The translations under genes were made by a program, and so were the position numbers. A stretch of DNA of 64,000 bases, from NCBI GenBank assembly GCA_023846275.1, contig JAIUJO010000090.1:344277-408276 (forward strand), given 5' to 3'. This stretch comes from Vanilla planifolia (Eukaryota; Streptophyta; Magnoliopsida; Asparagales; Orchidaceae). The number at the start of each line of letters is the position of its first letter. The first letter of the stretch is position 1. This document shows, piece after piece, positions 25,346-38,929 of this stretch. The notes below the pieces were generated by a model, which saw nothing but the letters and a program-made list of their open reading frames with translations, had not been told where the DNA came from and did not search any database.

Positions 25346-28300
25346 ATGTTATGCTACAACTCCATAAAATATATTGGTTCCTGCACAACTTATGACATTT
25401 TGATTAATTAATATATAACTCTCAATTATATCTCATTAAAACATTATACTTCGTTAATTCTATTATAGTGAAAATATTCAATTTATCACATCGTAGCTTT
25501 AATATTATATTCTTAACATTAAAATAATATCTATTATTATTTATGCTTATTTATCTTCATAATTCATAGCAATTTAAAGTGATATCCAATTGAGATGAAA
25601 CAAATATCGTTAGACTCATCTTGAGCTCTATCTCATTAAATATATATTTTTATATTTTTGAAATAATTTAATTTTTTTTCAATTTTGATATACTTTATGA
25701 GACGTTTCAACCCATGCAAGATTGAACAATTGAAACATTCCATCTAATCATTTTATTATCTCGAAATGCAATATTTTTTTTAATTTATCATATTGATTAA
25801 ATAGTTTTACTATGATTTCATTATATTGCTATGCTTCTTGAAATCTTCTCTCATGTCACCATTAAATGTCTTTGATTTGGTTATATTACATTGCTTCTAA
25901 TTTTCTTTTTTTAGTTTTTATATGAACTTACTAATTATTAAAATTATTTTCTTATTATTTATTCTATTTTAGTTCAATAATTGATTATAATTCAAAATAA
26001 GGTCAAATCAAGATATAGTAAACATCTTTAGAGTCTAATATATGAGCTTTATAAAATTAAATATTTACTTTAATATTTTAAATATTATAGTTTCTATTAT
26101 TTTTTGCATGTTTTAGTAGACATTTTAATTAGTACCTAATTTGACAATAAAAAATATTAGAGTCAGACTTCTTAGTGTCTTGGAATGTAACTTTCTTAAA
26201 TAAATTACCTTGTTCATTCAATATTTTTCTCTTTGATATTATATTACCATGTAACCCCAAATTTTGTTATGTTTGACCATTACATGTCATTGATTTGGTC
26301 ACATTATATTTTTTCAATTTATCTCATTTTTTAGTATGTTTACTTAGTATTAAAATAATAATTTAATATTATTATTCCATATTTACTATGGTGATTCATA
26401 GTAATTACTAATGAGCTCCTACTAAACCAAATAAATGTTGATGGACCCACCTCGACAAACTCTATTAAATTAAATATTTTATTTTATAATTTCAATATTT
26501 TTATTTTGTAGTGTTTATTATGCTTTACATGACATTTCATTTCAAACATAACTTGATTATCAAGTATACTACACTTGATCTCCTTAATGTCTTGGAATTC
26601 AACATTCATTTACAAATTTCCTCATTTCTTCAAATTTTTTCCTTTAATTTAGTTATACCACCATACTTCAATTTTTCTCTTTTTAGTTATAATTTGTACT
26701 CACTAAGTACCAAAATAACAATTTATTATTATTTATTCTAAATTCAGTTCAATAACTGACTATATTTCAAAACAAGGTCAAATCAAGATAAAGTGAACAT
26801 CAATAGACTCCTCTTGATGTGCTCTACTTAATTAAGCATTATTTTTTATGCTTTAAAATATTATAGTTTTTTAGATGTTTTATGAGATATTTTAATTCAA
26901 ACCTAGTTTAATAAAAAAATATTAGAGTCAACCTTCTTAGTATCTTGAAATTTAACATTCCTAAATAATTTATCTCATTCATTCAATGTTTTTCACTTTG
27001 ATATGTTATATTACTATGTAACAAGTTTCATTATGTTTCATACTAACATGTCATTGATTGGGTTATATTTCTTTTATTCAATTAATATCATTTTTAATTT
27101 TAAAATATATGTTCTTAAGAAATAAATTTGTTATTATTATTGCTTATTTATTATGGAGATTCATGGTAATTCCTAACATGGTTTGACTAAACGAAATGAA
27201 CATCAATAGACCCTCTTCAACAACTTCTATTCAATTGAATATGATTTTACATTTTTAAATTTTTTAGTTTTTAATGTTTTATTATTCTTTACATGATGTT
27301 TTGATCCATACCTAACTTGGCGATTAAGGATGTTGCACTTGAACTCCTTAATATCTTGGAATTCAATTTTCATGTATAAATTGCCTCATTTCTATAAATA
27401 TTTGTTGTGAATTGTTAATATTGTTATGTAAATCTAAGTATGATATCACTTAACCTTTAGATGTCTTTGATTTGGTTATATTAAGTTTTTTCAATTTATC
27501 TTTTTTTAATAATTTCAACATTTATTTACATAATATTAAAAAATAATTTTTTATTATATATTTGATTTTGTTGTGTTACATTACTTCAATTGATGTCGTT
27601 TTAACTTTAATATTTATTTACTTAACTTTACAATAAAAAATAAATATTTTTTATGATAATTAAATTGGGTAATTCATAGTTATTCCAAAGAAGGTTTCAT
27701 TGAGATTAAGAAAAACATTATCGAATTGGTCTATACAGGCTATATCCAATTAAATAATCAAATTTTATAATTTTAAATATTCTTATTTTTTGGGTCTTAA
27801 GATTCTTTAAGAGATATTTTGACTCGTACTTATTTAGATAAAAAAGAGGATATTACACATGAAATCATTAGCATCACAAAATCAAACATTTTTTTATGAT
27901 TTTTCTAATTACTTCAAATTTTTTATGTTGACTTTCTTATAGTATTATGAAACTATAGGTCTCCTAGGACGTGACCTTTACATCACATTAATGTCACTAT
28001 ATTATTGTATTTCAATTTTTCTAGCTTTAATAACAATTTATATTAACTTAATATTTAAATTTTATTTTTATTATTTATGTTTAAATAATAAAAAATATTG
28101 ATGAACTCATATCAATTAGATTTATCTAATTAAAATTTTTTTTTACAATTTTAAATATTTTATTTCTCAGGATTTAAAGATTTTTTGAGGCATTTTAATA
28201 ACTCTAAAACTCGTCTCATGTGACCTTTGCATGTGTTCAATTTGAACATACTAGAATGATTCCATTTTTCTCATTTTTTTTTAATATTCATTTACCTAAG

Positions 28301-31185
28301 ATTTAAAAAATAATTAATTTTTATTTAATATTTTATAATTTAGTAATTTATAGTAATTTTATGTGATGCAAGTTGTTTTTAATAATTTTTATTTTCTAAG
28401 ATTTTTCGAAGCTTTAAGAGTTATGTAGTTTCATAACTGACTTTGACAATCAACAATGCTACACTTGATCATCTTAGTTGCTGAGAATGAAGGCTTTGTG
28501 GTAATTTATCTTATTTTTTAACCTTTTTTACTTCAACCTAGTTATATTTCTGTGAAACTTTATTCTTCTCACATATGACCATTAACTAACGTTTATTTAG
28601 ATAAATTACATTGCTTTAATTTATCATATTTTAGTTTTAATAAGTATCTACTTAATATTAAGCCCATTATTTATTATTATTATTTAATATTTATTTTATT
28701 CATTTAATGTAAGTTAGGATGATCTCTAATTGAGATGAAGCAAACAATGTTCAATTAATCTTGATCATTTATATCAAATTAATATTCATTCATATATTTT
28801 TTGAATATTTATTGTTCTTTGGTTTTGGCATGCTTTAAAGATTTTTATATTTGAACTAGATTTGATGATCAAAGCTTTTGTGATTGATCTCCTTAGTATC
28901 ATGGAATACAACTTTCCTTTACAATTTTAACTTTTTTGGAAATTTTTATTTTGGTTTTATTAAATTACTATAAAGCTCTAAATCTAATCCTAATTGACCA
29001 CTACATGTCATTGATTTGGTTATATTATACTTCAAAGTATGTAAGTTTTGTAATAAAAAATATATACCTTATTTTAAATAAATAATTTATTATAATTTAT
29101 GTTTTTTACATATTCATTTTTAAATGTTTTATTTTTACAATTTTGGCATGCATTTTGACGTATTTCTATTTATTCTAAATTTGATAAGCAAATAAACTAC
29201 TCTCCATCTCGTTAGTATCTTGGAATACAATATTTTTATATAATTAATGTTGTTTCTTTTAATTTTTAGCTTTAATTTATTTATATTATAATTAAACACT
29301 AATTCTCCATTTCTACATCCTTTACAATGGTTTGATTTGATTATGTTATAATGCTTTATTTTTTTAATTTGAGCTTTATTATGTATTTTTATTTAACATT
29401 AGAAAATAAGTTTATTATTATTTTCTATTGCTTACTTTATAACTCATAGTAATTTCAAATGAAGTCTAGTACAAATGAAAGAAACATCAGTTGATTCATG
29501 TCAACAAACTTTATCAAATTTAATTAATAATTTAAATAATTCGAAAATTTTAAATTCTTAGATTTTTAACATGTTTTTCAAGGTATTTTAATTCGTATCT
29601 AATTTGATGATCAAAGATGACATGATCAACCTCCTTCGTATGATGAAAAGCTACTTTTACATACAATTGATCCTATTTTTTATTTTATGTTTTGATTTTG
29701 TTAAATTACTATGTAACTCTAAATCTCATCTCATTTGACCTTTACATACTTTTTATTTGATATATTACATTGCTTCAAATAATCTTATTTTTTCCTTAAT
29801 ATATATTTACTAAATTTTTTAATTAATAATTTATTTTTTTAATCTTTATTTACTTTGGTATTTAGCAGTTACTATGGATAAGGAATGATTGAGTTGAAAA
29901 AATATTGCTTGACTTATCTTGTTATGTTGTATATAATTAAATAATGTTTTTCATAATATTAAATATTTTATTTTCAAAGATTTTGGAATGAGCTATGAGA
30001 AATTTTGATTCATACCTATTTTAATAAAAAAGATGTTATGGTTGATCTCCATTTTACCTTAGTATGTAATGTGTTTTTGTAATTTATTTCATTTCTTAAA
30101 AGGTTTTGTTTGTTATTATTATAGTACTATAAAACTCTAATTCTCCTATTATGTGATGTGTAAATAACATTGATTTGATTATATCATATTACTTTAAAAT
30201 ATCTTATTTAAGCTTTTAATATATATTTACTCAATATTAAAATAATATTTTATCATTATTTATGTTTAATTATTTTTGTAATTCATAATAATTCTTAATG
30301 TGATATGTTGGAGATGAAACAAATATTATTTAACTCATCTCGATAAGCTATAACAGTAACATATTCAACTTTTTAATTTTAAATATTTTTATTTTCTAGG
30401 ATTTTTTATATTTTACTAGAAATTTTGATGTGCATCCATTTTACCTATCAAGAATGTTATGCTCAATCTTCCAAGTACTATGGAACCAAACTTTCCTTGC
30501 AATTTATCTCAATTTTTCAAATTTTTTTCTTGTTTTAATTTTATTATTATGTTGTTTTAAATCCTCTACTATGACCTATGCATTCCTTTACTTTGTTTAT
30601 ATTATATTTCATCAATTTATCTCATTTGATCATTACCATATGTTTACTTCATACTAAAATAATAATTTACTTTAATTTATTCTTAAATAATTTGGTGACT
30701 CATAGTAATTCCAAACTATGTGCAATGAAGATAAAAGAAATTTCATGAGACATGTCTTGATGAGCTATATCGATTTAAATATTCATTTTTTTACTTCTAA
30801 AGAATTTCTTATGGTTCTTTTGACATGATTTATGGGATATTTTGAATTTTTTCTCATTAAAAAATAAAGGATATTGTACGTAATCTCATTAGTACAATGA
30901 AGTGCAACTTTTCTATATAAATTATGTCAATGTTTTAAATTTTCTATTTTCATTTGGTTATACTATTATGAAACTCTACCACTCTTGTCATTTGACTTTT
31001 AATCAGTTTGAATTTGTTGAATTACATTATTTTAATCTATCACAAATCAACTTTAATGCATATTTAATAAAAATATAAATTATAATTCATTTTTATTTAT
31101 GCTTGTTTACATTGGTAATTAATTTGAATTCCAAATGATATCTTTTTAAGATGAAACAAATATTATTGGGCAAGACTTAATCACC
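25346..31185 (+). repeat. Degenerate satellite array C, same orientation as array A
   Basis: The satellite of arrays A and B resumes in the plus orientation with about 14 monomers. Marker boxes are seen near 25,560, 25,975, 26,390, 26,755, 27,165, 27,670, 28,345, 28,700, 29,440, 29,860, 30,280, 30,705 and 31,115. Paired 'gatttggttatatta' boxes, 'cttagtatcttggaatgca'-like and 'ggcatgctttatgagacat'-like boxes are again recognisable. Around 27,550-28,700 the spacing is irregular and several boxes are missing, so units there are shortened or very diverged. The last monomer breaks off at about 31,185, just after its marker box and 'atgaaacaaatattattgg'. Confidence 0.9.
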
Positions 31186-33240
31186 AGTTTTTGTCGGTTA
31201 ACACTTTGATTTTAATGGCAACATTTTTCACATTGAGGCTATTTTTCTCTAATAGGATAGACATCTTCATCTAAAAGCTCCAATAAAAACCTTTATAGTA
31301 TTTTAGGCTTTTGCAAAAGAATTTTACCATTAACATGTTGATTCATTTTATATTAATTTTGGGTGGGTCAAACACCATTAAGAGGTCAGTGGGTAGAATT
31401 TTGTACACTTTCAATAGCCATTTGTTATTCCATCCAGTCAATTCTATTTTGCATGTTGTTGATGATGTATTAATATGTTGATGCTTTATTCCTCCAAATA
31501 AAGACCTTGATCTAAGATATTTGAAAGACAAAAATAATTTTTCAAAGCTTTTTTTGTCTCAGTTTAGGTTACCTTCTATTATTGGCTTCATCTAACATAA
31601 TACATCTACTCTTTCTTGATTAATTCACTGACCTGACATTTTTTGAATAAGGCTTAAAATTTTATTTCAAAGATTATTTCCTTACTACTATGAAAATTAT
31701 GTGTCACCTACAAATGAGTGAAAAGTAATAGGTGTCCAACATCTTGGAGTCAAGAAGTTGTCCACATTACCACTAGAATGGATGTTGTATATCGAACGAC
31801 TTAAAGCTCTGCTAGATTATTGTCAAAGCAAGTAAGATGGGGTCTCGATACTTAACAATTAAAGCCTTAAAAATGCACATGGGCTACAAGAAATAATGAT
31901 TGAGTATCTACTAAAACGAAGGTAGTTTTTAACTAGATGCATTAATTTAGTGTGGAACCGAAGTGTCCCAAATACATTGAACAATATTCCCAATTAAGAG
32001 CATTAAATTTCCAAATTTTTATTGATTCAACTCTCCAACACGTTAAATTGCTCAACAATATTTCTCCCTTCAACAAATGCAAACAATTTAGGGTAGATTA
32101 TCTCTTGTAGTATTTGTGTTATTCTATTAGTATAAACTTTTGGCGAACATCTTACTAACAAAGTTGCTCAAACTGATTTTATCAAAGTTGTTAAACAATA
32201 CAATAGTTTTTAATTTTGGAATTTTGATTGTATATATGCTTGCATACATTGAGGAATTTGGCTGCCACTAAAAACCTTTTGGGTGACCAACAGAAGACTT
32301 AGCACGATAATGTCCCAACACTCTTAACCTCTTTCTTGGTAACTTGTTGGACAAATGATTGATTTTGTTCTCTATTAATAAGGAATGGTATCTGGTGTTG
32401 GGACGTTTGAGTAGCACTCTAGTTTTTATTCCATCTTGAGGTTGATCATAGATTTTAATGGTTTTGTCTGACCTCTCTAGCTATCTAATCTTTATCTTTA
32501 ATCTTATTTGCATCCTTGTTTAGAATTTTGTTAAAAGAAAAATGTGCAATTTAGGAAAATACAAGTGATAGAAAACATTTTTAATTTGAATCTGCTTCCT
32601 TCAACAAATCACTTTTGTGAGCAATATAGTACCACTTAAGCTTGGTAACATATTAAATGTAGTCGTGATTGAAAACATTTGTTGTTATCTTATTTTAAAT
32701 GAAGTTTCTAATTTTGTTTTTATTTGAAATTTTCATGTGGATTTTTTACTTGTTTGTTTAGCACAAAATTTTTACATCCCTAACACTTTTATTAACTTTC
32801 CCAATTATGCTTTGTTGTTTCATTTAATCGATGGTTCTAAAACAACAATTTTAGACATCTATATTGATGAGATTTTTTGGATTGTGGCATAATGCAAATG
32901 AAAAAAAATTAGTGCATGATCTAAGGTTGCACTTCTAAGTTGGTACTTAATACTAAAGAAATAGTTTAAGCTATTTTTTGTTGCATTGTAGTCAATGTAG
33001 TCCCTTCTAGTTAAGAGGTTTATTCATTTTGCCATTTCAATAGAAAAGGCTTTCAAGTATATGTAGTTAGATAAGTGATAAGTTATTAATGAAGGATTAG
33101 AAGCCTTGAACTAGTTTTCCATCTTCATTAGCATTCCCAAACATTCACCTACATTTCAAATGACTTTGAGGTGCCTAACATCAAGCCAATGTTTTCATTG
33201 CAATATGTGTTGATTGTGTTCTAATTCTGACCAAAATTAT
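31186..33240. other. Degenerate non-satellite DNA, few landmarks
   Basis: Satellite similarity ends abruptly and no gene is visible. A minus-strand open frame at 31,343-31,531 carries no motif I know. Apart from the weak copia-like stretch listed separately, I see nothing assignable. Confidence 0.4.
32760..32990 (+). mobile_element. Possible Ty1/copia reverse transcriptase trace
   Basis: Around 32,800-32,890 the plus strand gives a stretch resembling the copia reverse transcriptase landmark 'DYSLF...GS...LLVYVDDI', here with 'YIDEI' at the catalytic position. It would be a small, old and broken piece with many breaks. The match is one motif long and no flanking parts are certain, so chance similarity is possible. 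Confidence 0.3.
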
Positions 33241-33299
33241 TTCCTTTTCTTTATTGTATGTTTTTCATATATATTAGAAAGTTATGTATCCTAATCATT

Positions 33300-34500
33300 G
33301 TTTCCTATTGTATGTTATGGGGCTTTTATTGATTTGAGTGGTAGATGACATCAAAAAATATTTTCTTATACTACAAACTCCATATCATATTCGATTGGTT
33401 GTGTGTTCTGCTACGAATTCTTAATTTGAATGAATAAAGAGATGGCCTGATGGATGTGACATTTTATATTATTTGGCTCCCTTAATTATGGAGTGCAAGA
33501 TTACTAATTAGAATCCCTAGTATGGTAAAGTTCTACTTGATTGCTATGGACTCTCATGATAGAATGGATGTGGTAGATTATGTAATGATGGGTTGATGTG
33601 GTATTTTGGAGTATTAGGTTTTAGACCAGAAGTATTACATGCTTGGAGTTCCACAATAATGGTTGGACATTAGTTGTCGTCTTTACTACATCATGGGTTC
33701 ATGAACTTTTTTGGGATTAACGAATTGATGATAGTTATTCGATGAGTTAATCTTCTTAGAATTATGCTAAGAGGTAACTGGTTAGTGCAATTATGTTGTG
33801 GTTTTATGCCAAGTTACAAGTTACCATGTTGGGTAGGTTAAGGCCCTTTTTTATGACGTTATAGTTTATTAACATGTGCTACTAAGTTACACATTACTTT
33901 GTGAAGTTAGTTATATAAATATTACTATTGTTGATTTATATTGCATGCCTAGAGAATTCTTTATTAAGCTAGCCAATGCATCCCTTCCATTACATGTAGG
34001 CCTAAGGAGTTCAATGCAAGAATTTGAAGTTAGAGTTTAAATGATAGACTTTATGCATAGTAGCATTATTGGTTCTTAGTAGTCCAATGCATGATGTTTT
34101 AGTTTGAAATAGTCATCTTTCTACTTATTGTAGAGATATGAATATTTTTTGGTTTCCATGGTTTTATCAAAAGGTTAATGTACTAAGTTGTTAGTTTAAT
34201 ACAAACTTTTATAATCATCTTATTTGGTATATTGTGGCATTAAGGATTGTATGTAGACTAAATCACAGGTTGTTGGCATGTTTGTTTATATGCACCACTT
34301 ACTTATCGATATGTCTTGTTGGGTCAAGTCTAATTAGTGTAAAACATGCTTCCAATAAAATAGGGGGTAGCTATAACTATGATGACTAAATTAAGGGTTT
34401 AAAACCTTCAGTTTTAAAATAATTTATTGTAAGTGGAAGTAGCTAGCAAAGTGTATCGACTGGTGCATAGGCTTTATTGCACCAAAGGATTTAAAAAAAA
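33300..34500 (+). repeat. Possible LTR-like repeat
   Basis: The texture (slightly higher G, no open frames, short recurrent phrases) resembles the leader/LTR-like DNA near 18.7-19.6 kb. Part of it (33,670-33,790) resembles the reverse complement of about 35,920-36,010; for example 'tagttattcgatgagttaat' here parallels 'tagttgttgatgagactta' there. This is a weak, by-eye similarity. Confidence 0.3.
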
Positions 34501-35180
34501 TTTCTAGGTTTGACACTCGTCGTAATGTATTTACATTCATATTTTAAGTTAATATTTGAGTAAATGGCAACTATAGCCATAGTATAGTGTTGGCGGTTGA
34601 CATAAGATTCTTATAGTTTACCATTGGCAAGAACATAGCTTGTTGTTCGACACATAGCTGTTAAATTCCATCCATCTATGGAATACGATTGTTGACGACT
34701 ACATAAGAAAATATTGTAGCATCTAAAAGCTTCTATGTTAAGTTATAACATTATTTTCATTTTAATGTTTAAATAAATGATCTTAGTTGGTTAAGTTTTG
34801 TAACAAATGATAATGATTATTCTGTAAGACATTTTGCAAGCAAGGGAGATGAATGTCAAATATGAAAAAAAAAACTATATAGAATGTAATGGCAATAATT
34901 ATAATGCAATATATATAAGTTTATCATAAAATAATAAGAAAATTTTTTAATCAAATAATAATATATTAATCATAGTGGTATTCCATAAATAGAATTATTA
35001 AGGATGCCAATTGATGTTAGAATATTACGAAATTTTATTGACATAAAGAAATTGAAGAACAAAATGACATTTTTTCATCTTTTTGAAAAACAAAAAAAAT
35101 GCACTAGCTAATGTATTTTGCTAGCAACCATTCATTACTTGGGCATGATATTAAAACTTACAATAGGAATCTTCCAATGT
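34501..35180. other. Unassigned AT-rich stretch
   Basis: I see no gene, no satellite and no retrotransposon landmark. A short A run near 34,866-34,874 is the only simple-sequence feature. Confidence 0.4.
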
Positions 35181-38100
35181 AATCATTATTCTTATGGTGT
35201 GCCTCCCAAGTTGAACCTATTCCCTAGACCAACTAGTCACCCCCATTTAATAGTAGAACTAGTTCACTCCATCTTTAGTAACATGCAAATATGTATTAAC
35301 ATGTCCATGACATGAAAGGAAACCTAGTAATTTGTGATAAAGCATATCTAAAAACTTCATGGTATCAAATAAATCATTGGATGATCCATAAGCTATCTAA
35401 AATTTTAGGTCTATAACTTGAAATTTAAAAATAAAGATTTCAGTCTCCATTGCAATAGTCCCACACAATCAAAAGTCCAACAAATATATTGATAATGTTG
35501 TGTATGAATAGAAAACAATAACATCATAAAATATCAATTAATGGGTAAGATTTTAAAGTATTGACTCTAATGCCCACTTTTTAATGGTTATGTTCGCTTC
35601 TATCCATTTGTACTTATAGATGACATAAGGGAGGGGAGTGAGCCATGCTTTATATGAAATCCTTTGGTTTTCTAACAAAAATAATAATGTAATAATATAC
35701 TATCATATCATCAAGAGTAATATTGTTAGTATAGCCAATGATATCACAAAAGATATCTCACCCTACCAATAGATCAAAGGCATAATGGAGGCTTCATAAC
35801 CTACCAATTATTTAGCACTCTCTTTGTAGTGATGATATCCTCAGTGCTTGTTCTTCACTCCAAGCGCATCAAAATTTTTGAAATTCCTTATAGAAAGTCC
35901 AATCAATTGGGGTTACCTCATGATTGCCTAAGTCTCATCAACAACTATTAAGAATTTTACTAGGTGACTCACATTATGGTCTCTTGTGATGTCCTATAGA
36001 TAAGTGGGACTACCTATCATAAGATTCCTTACACATGATCTACAAGCCAATGAACGAGGGTCTACCCTTCACCTGACGAATTGAGTATGACTCTAGGAAT
36101 CACAAAAAATTGAAGCCACCACCTTCTGTATGATAACAAAGTCCATGATCTACTATTGAACTTCAATAAGCATGTGGTGCTCAACTAGAAAAAACAAATT
36201 AGTAAGAGCCTTACCATCTAGTCTATCTCACTAAATTTTTGTCGGTGGGCTATCATCTTTGTTTTATTACATGATAAGCTATGTCATCATGACAAACTTT
36301 CTTATCAAGAAACATCAATCTGTATATTCCAATGCCTAAGGGTTCATTAAATATAACCTATCATCTAAGATAAGCTTAGATCTTTTTTAAAACATTAATC
36401 GTCTTTGCAAATCAACTAAATTTTTCTAAAACCCTAATAACTCCTAGACTAACTTAGGGTTTCTAATAGATCCTAGAAAGCCTACTTGTAAACCCTAGTT
36501 AAAATCTTCTAGACTATGTAGAAAATCAATTGACCACTCACTGAAGCTAAAACTTATTTGATAAATTACTTAAAGTCTATGCTCGTATTTTCAGTCCTTC
36601 GTTGGCTTGATTTGCAAAAATAATATTAATGCCTAATGAAAAACTTGATCAAGCACACCAATTCAAAAGGCCTCCAATGTGCCACATATGCCACACAAAG
36701 GACCCTTTAAGGCACTAATCCATTGTCTAAGAACCTAATATAAGTACTCATGACCTTACCAAACAATCCAAACTAGATTAGCATTTAGCCAAAACCTAAG
36801 CTCTTTATTTCAACTAGCCCTGATCTATCATCTAATTGATAATCTCATCCAATCAAACCCTTAAACTACGTATTCTCAAGGAGTCACCAACTAGTTATCT
36901 TTACTCCTATCTAAAGTTTTAACCTTTTCTTTCCTTATGCAAATATTGTCGTCCATAAGAACTCTTTTATTATAATCTATGCTTAGATATGATTCAATCC
37001 TTAACCTCATCCAAGGTGTTTTCAAGTCAAGACTTACATTTAGCCCTTAGTAGCATTTCTTTTATGCTTAACCTTATCCAAGGTTCAAATTTCAAACCTT
37101 AGGTATTTAAATTTCAAATCATATATAGTCAAGATTTTGATAAATAACATTGACATTTCAAACCTAACACATTTAAATTTTAAATCTGCAAATGTCCAAC
37201 ACTAATCCATAGGTTGGCTTGGGCAACTGCATTAGGCCTTTAGACTTCGGTTGAGTTGATGAAATATAAAGTTAGCCTTTTAATTTTTTATTAATAATCC
37301 ATTCTCCAATGAACCCAAAAAGGTTAAAATTTAGACTTCTTATTTTGTCCAACAAAGCCCATCAGGCTTTTTAATTCATTAGTTTGCATAGTAATTCTTA
37401 GTTGTAGGCATAATTAGCATAATGACAATGCTTACAATAGCAACATTCATGACAAAAAATAAAATAATATCTTCATATTCATGCTTGAAATTAATTTATC
37501 ATAAAACACAAGATTTCATAGTATTATAGGTTTTGTCAATATTGCAAAAAAAAAACAATACCTCAAATTTAAAATTTTAAACATGAAAATACATGTTTTT
37601 ACTCATGATTTGCTTAAAGTAAAGCTTCATTGAAAAGTTTTTAGAAATGACATTCATGAAATATTTCTAGCATGAATTTCAAACTTTTATCGAAATCACA
37701 ATATCAATCTACTTTACTCAATTAGCACAAGTACTTAAAATTGCAAAAAAGAATTCTCAACATCGAAATTGCATTTCATTGGAAACCTAATTCATTTGTG
37801 GAAGTAGTCATCTCATAAAACTTTTGGCTTCCACGACTAATCAAGGTCTTCTTTGTTGTTCATGAAAATTAAAATCTTTTTAGAAGGTCAGATAACAAAA
37901 AAATATCATTAACCTCAAAAATAGTATCTTGATGAATAATTTTGATATTTAATATTTAATATTTCACCATGCAAAGCCATGAAATAACTCATATTAACTC
38001 AGCAAGTTTTAGCCACATAGTTTCATTCCATTCCAACATAGAATAATTGCAAAAATTCAATGTGTTCACTTAATCATATATTTAAAACGTTATCATTTGT

Positions 38101-38640
38101 TTTATTATAATAAGTAGTTGAGTATTGCAAGCACAATTTCATAATAAAATTTTAGAGTTTTAGACAAGCTTGTTAGACAACTTCTAATTACCAAAATTTA
38201 TAAAATTCATACTTGATTAAAACAAGAAATTTTAAGGAAACTTGAAAATGCAATTTAACTATCAAACAAAAATATAATGGCTCCATTACTATGAAGACAG
38301 GCAAAGTTCAACATGTAAAATCTTAACATTAAGACAAAAGAGCAATGGATCTTAGTCCATATTCTACTGACATTCCTGGTGAATATTTAGTTAATTGTCA
38401 TTACCTTAATATGATTGTAGGCTTTTATGATAAAGAAAGGGTTCCTTACCTTAGAAAGTAAGGTATAGATAAAATGGAGGTATTGCCTTCTGCCTAAATG
38501 AAGCTTGAGATCACACATTTCCTTCCTTGTTGTGAGCTTCTTTTCCCTAGCTTTTTTGTCGAGTAGGTGATCTTAGAAGATTTCATTATTGGAAGGTGAT
38601 GAAATGTCTAGCCCTACTACATCTTCAGACCTTAAATAGC
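35181..38640 (-). repeat. Possible LTR or leader of a gypsy-type element, minus strand
   Basis: There are no open frames of note. Read on the minus strand, around 36,420-36,540 it carries phrases such as 'gaaaccctaag' and 'aactagggttt'. These resemble plus-strand phrases near 18,920-19,040 ('gaaaccctaag', 'aaccctagttaaggg') upstream of gypsy fossil A. I infer a related element lying in the opposite direction. Ends, family and completeness cannot be fixed by eye. Confidence 0.3.
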
Positions 38641-38929
38641 AAAATATAAATCAATAAATTATTAAATATCATATTAGAAAAGTGAAGATATATTATGTTA
38701 TTCTTATGTTAAGAACTAATCCATTCTAGTGTTTGTATTTCTCTTAAATTTTTCCCCTTAACTAGCTAATTATAACCAAGTTGTTCCCATTCCTTAGATC
38801 TTAGTCACTTCAATTGCAATGTCTAAGATTAAAATTAACTCTAATAAAAATTCAGTTTATTCTACGTCTCCATATTCCACTAATACTATTGCTATTTCTT
38901 GTATATTTTAGTAAATTTGTTAGTTTGAT

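Noticed and set aside
1-31185. CRISPR-like array, considered because of regularly spaced boxes
   Set aside because: The whole unit repeats, not only short repeats with unique spacers, and the copies are diverged; this is a eukaryotic satellite.
31740-32230. Possible copia integrase or RNase H trace on the plus strand
   Set aside because: An 'ILTK'-like phrase near 32,145 is too short and has no ordered neighbours.
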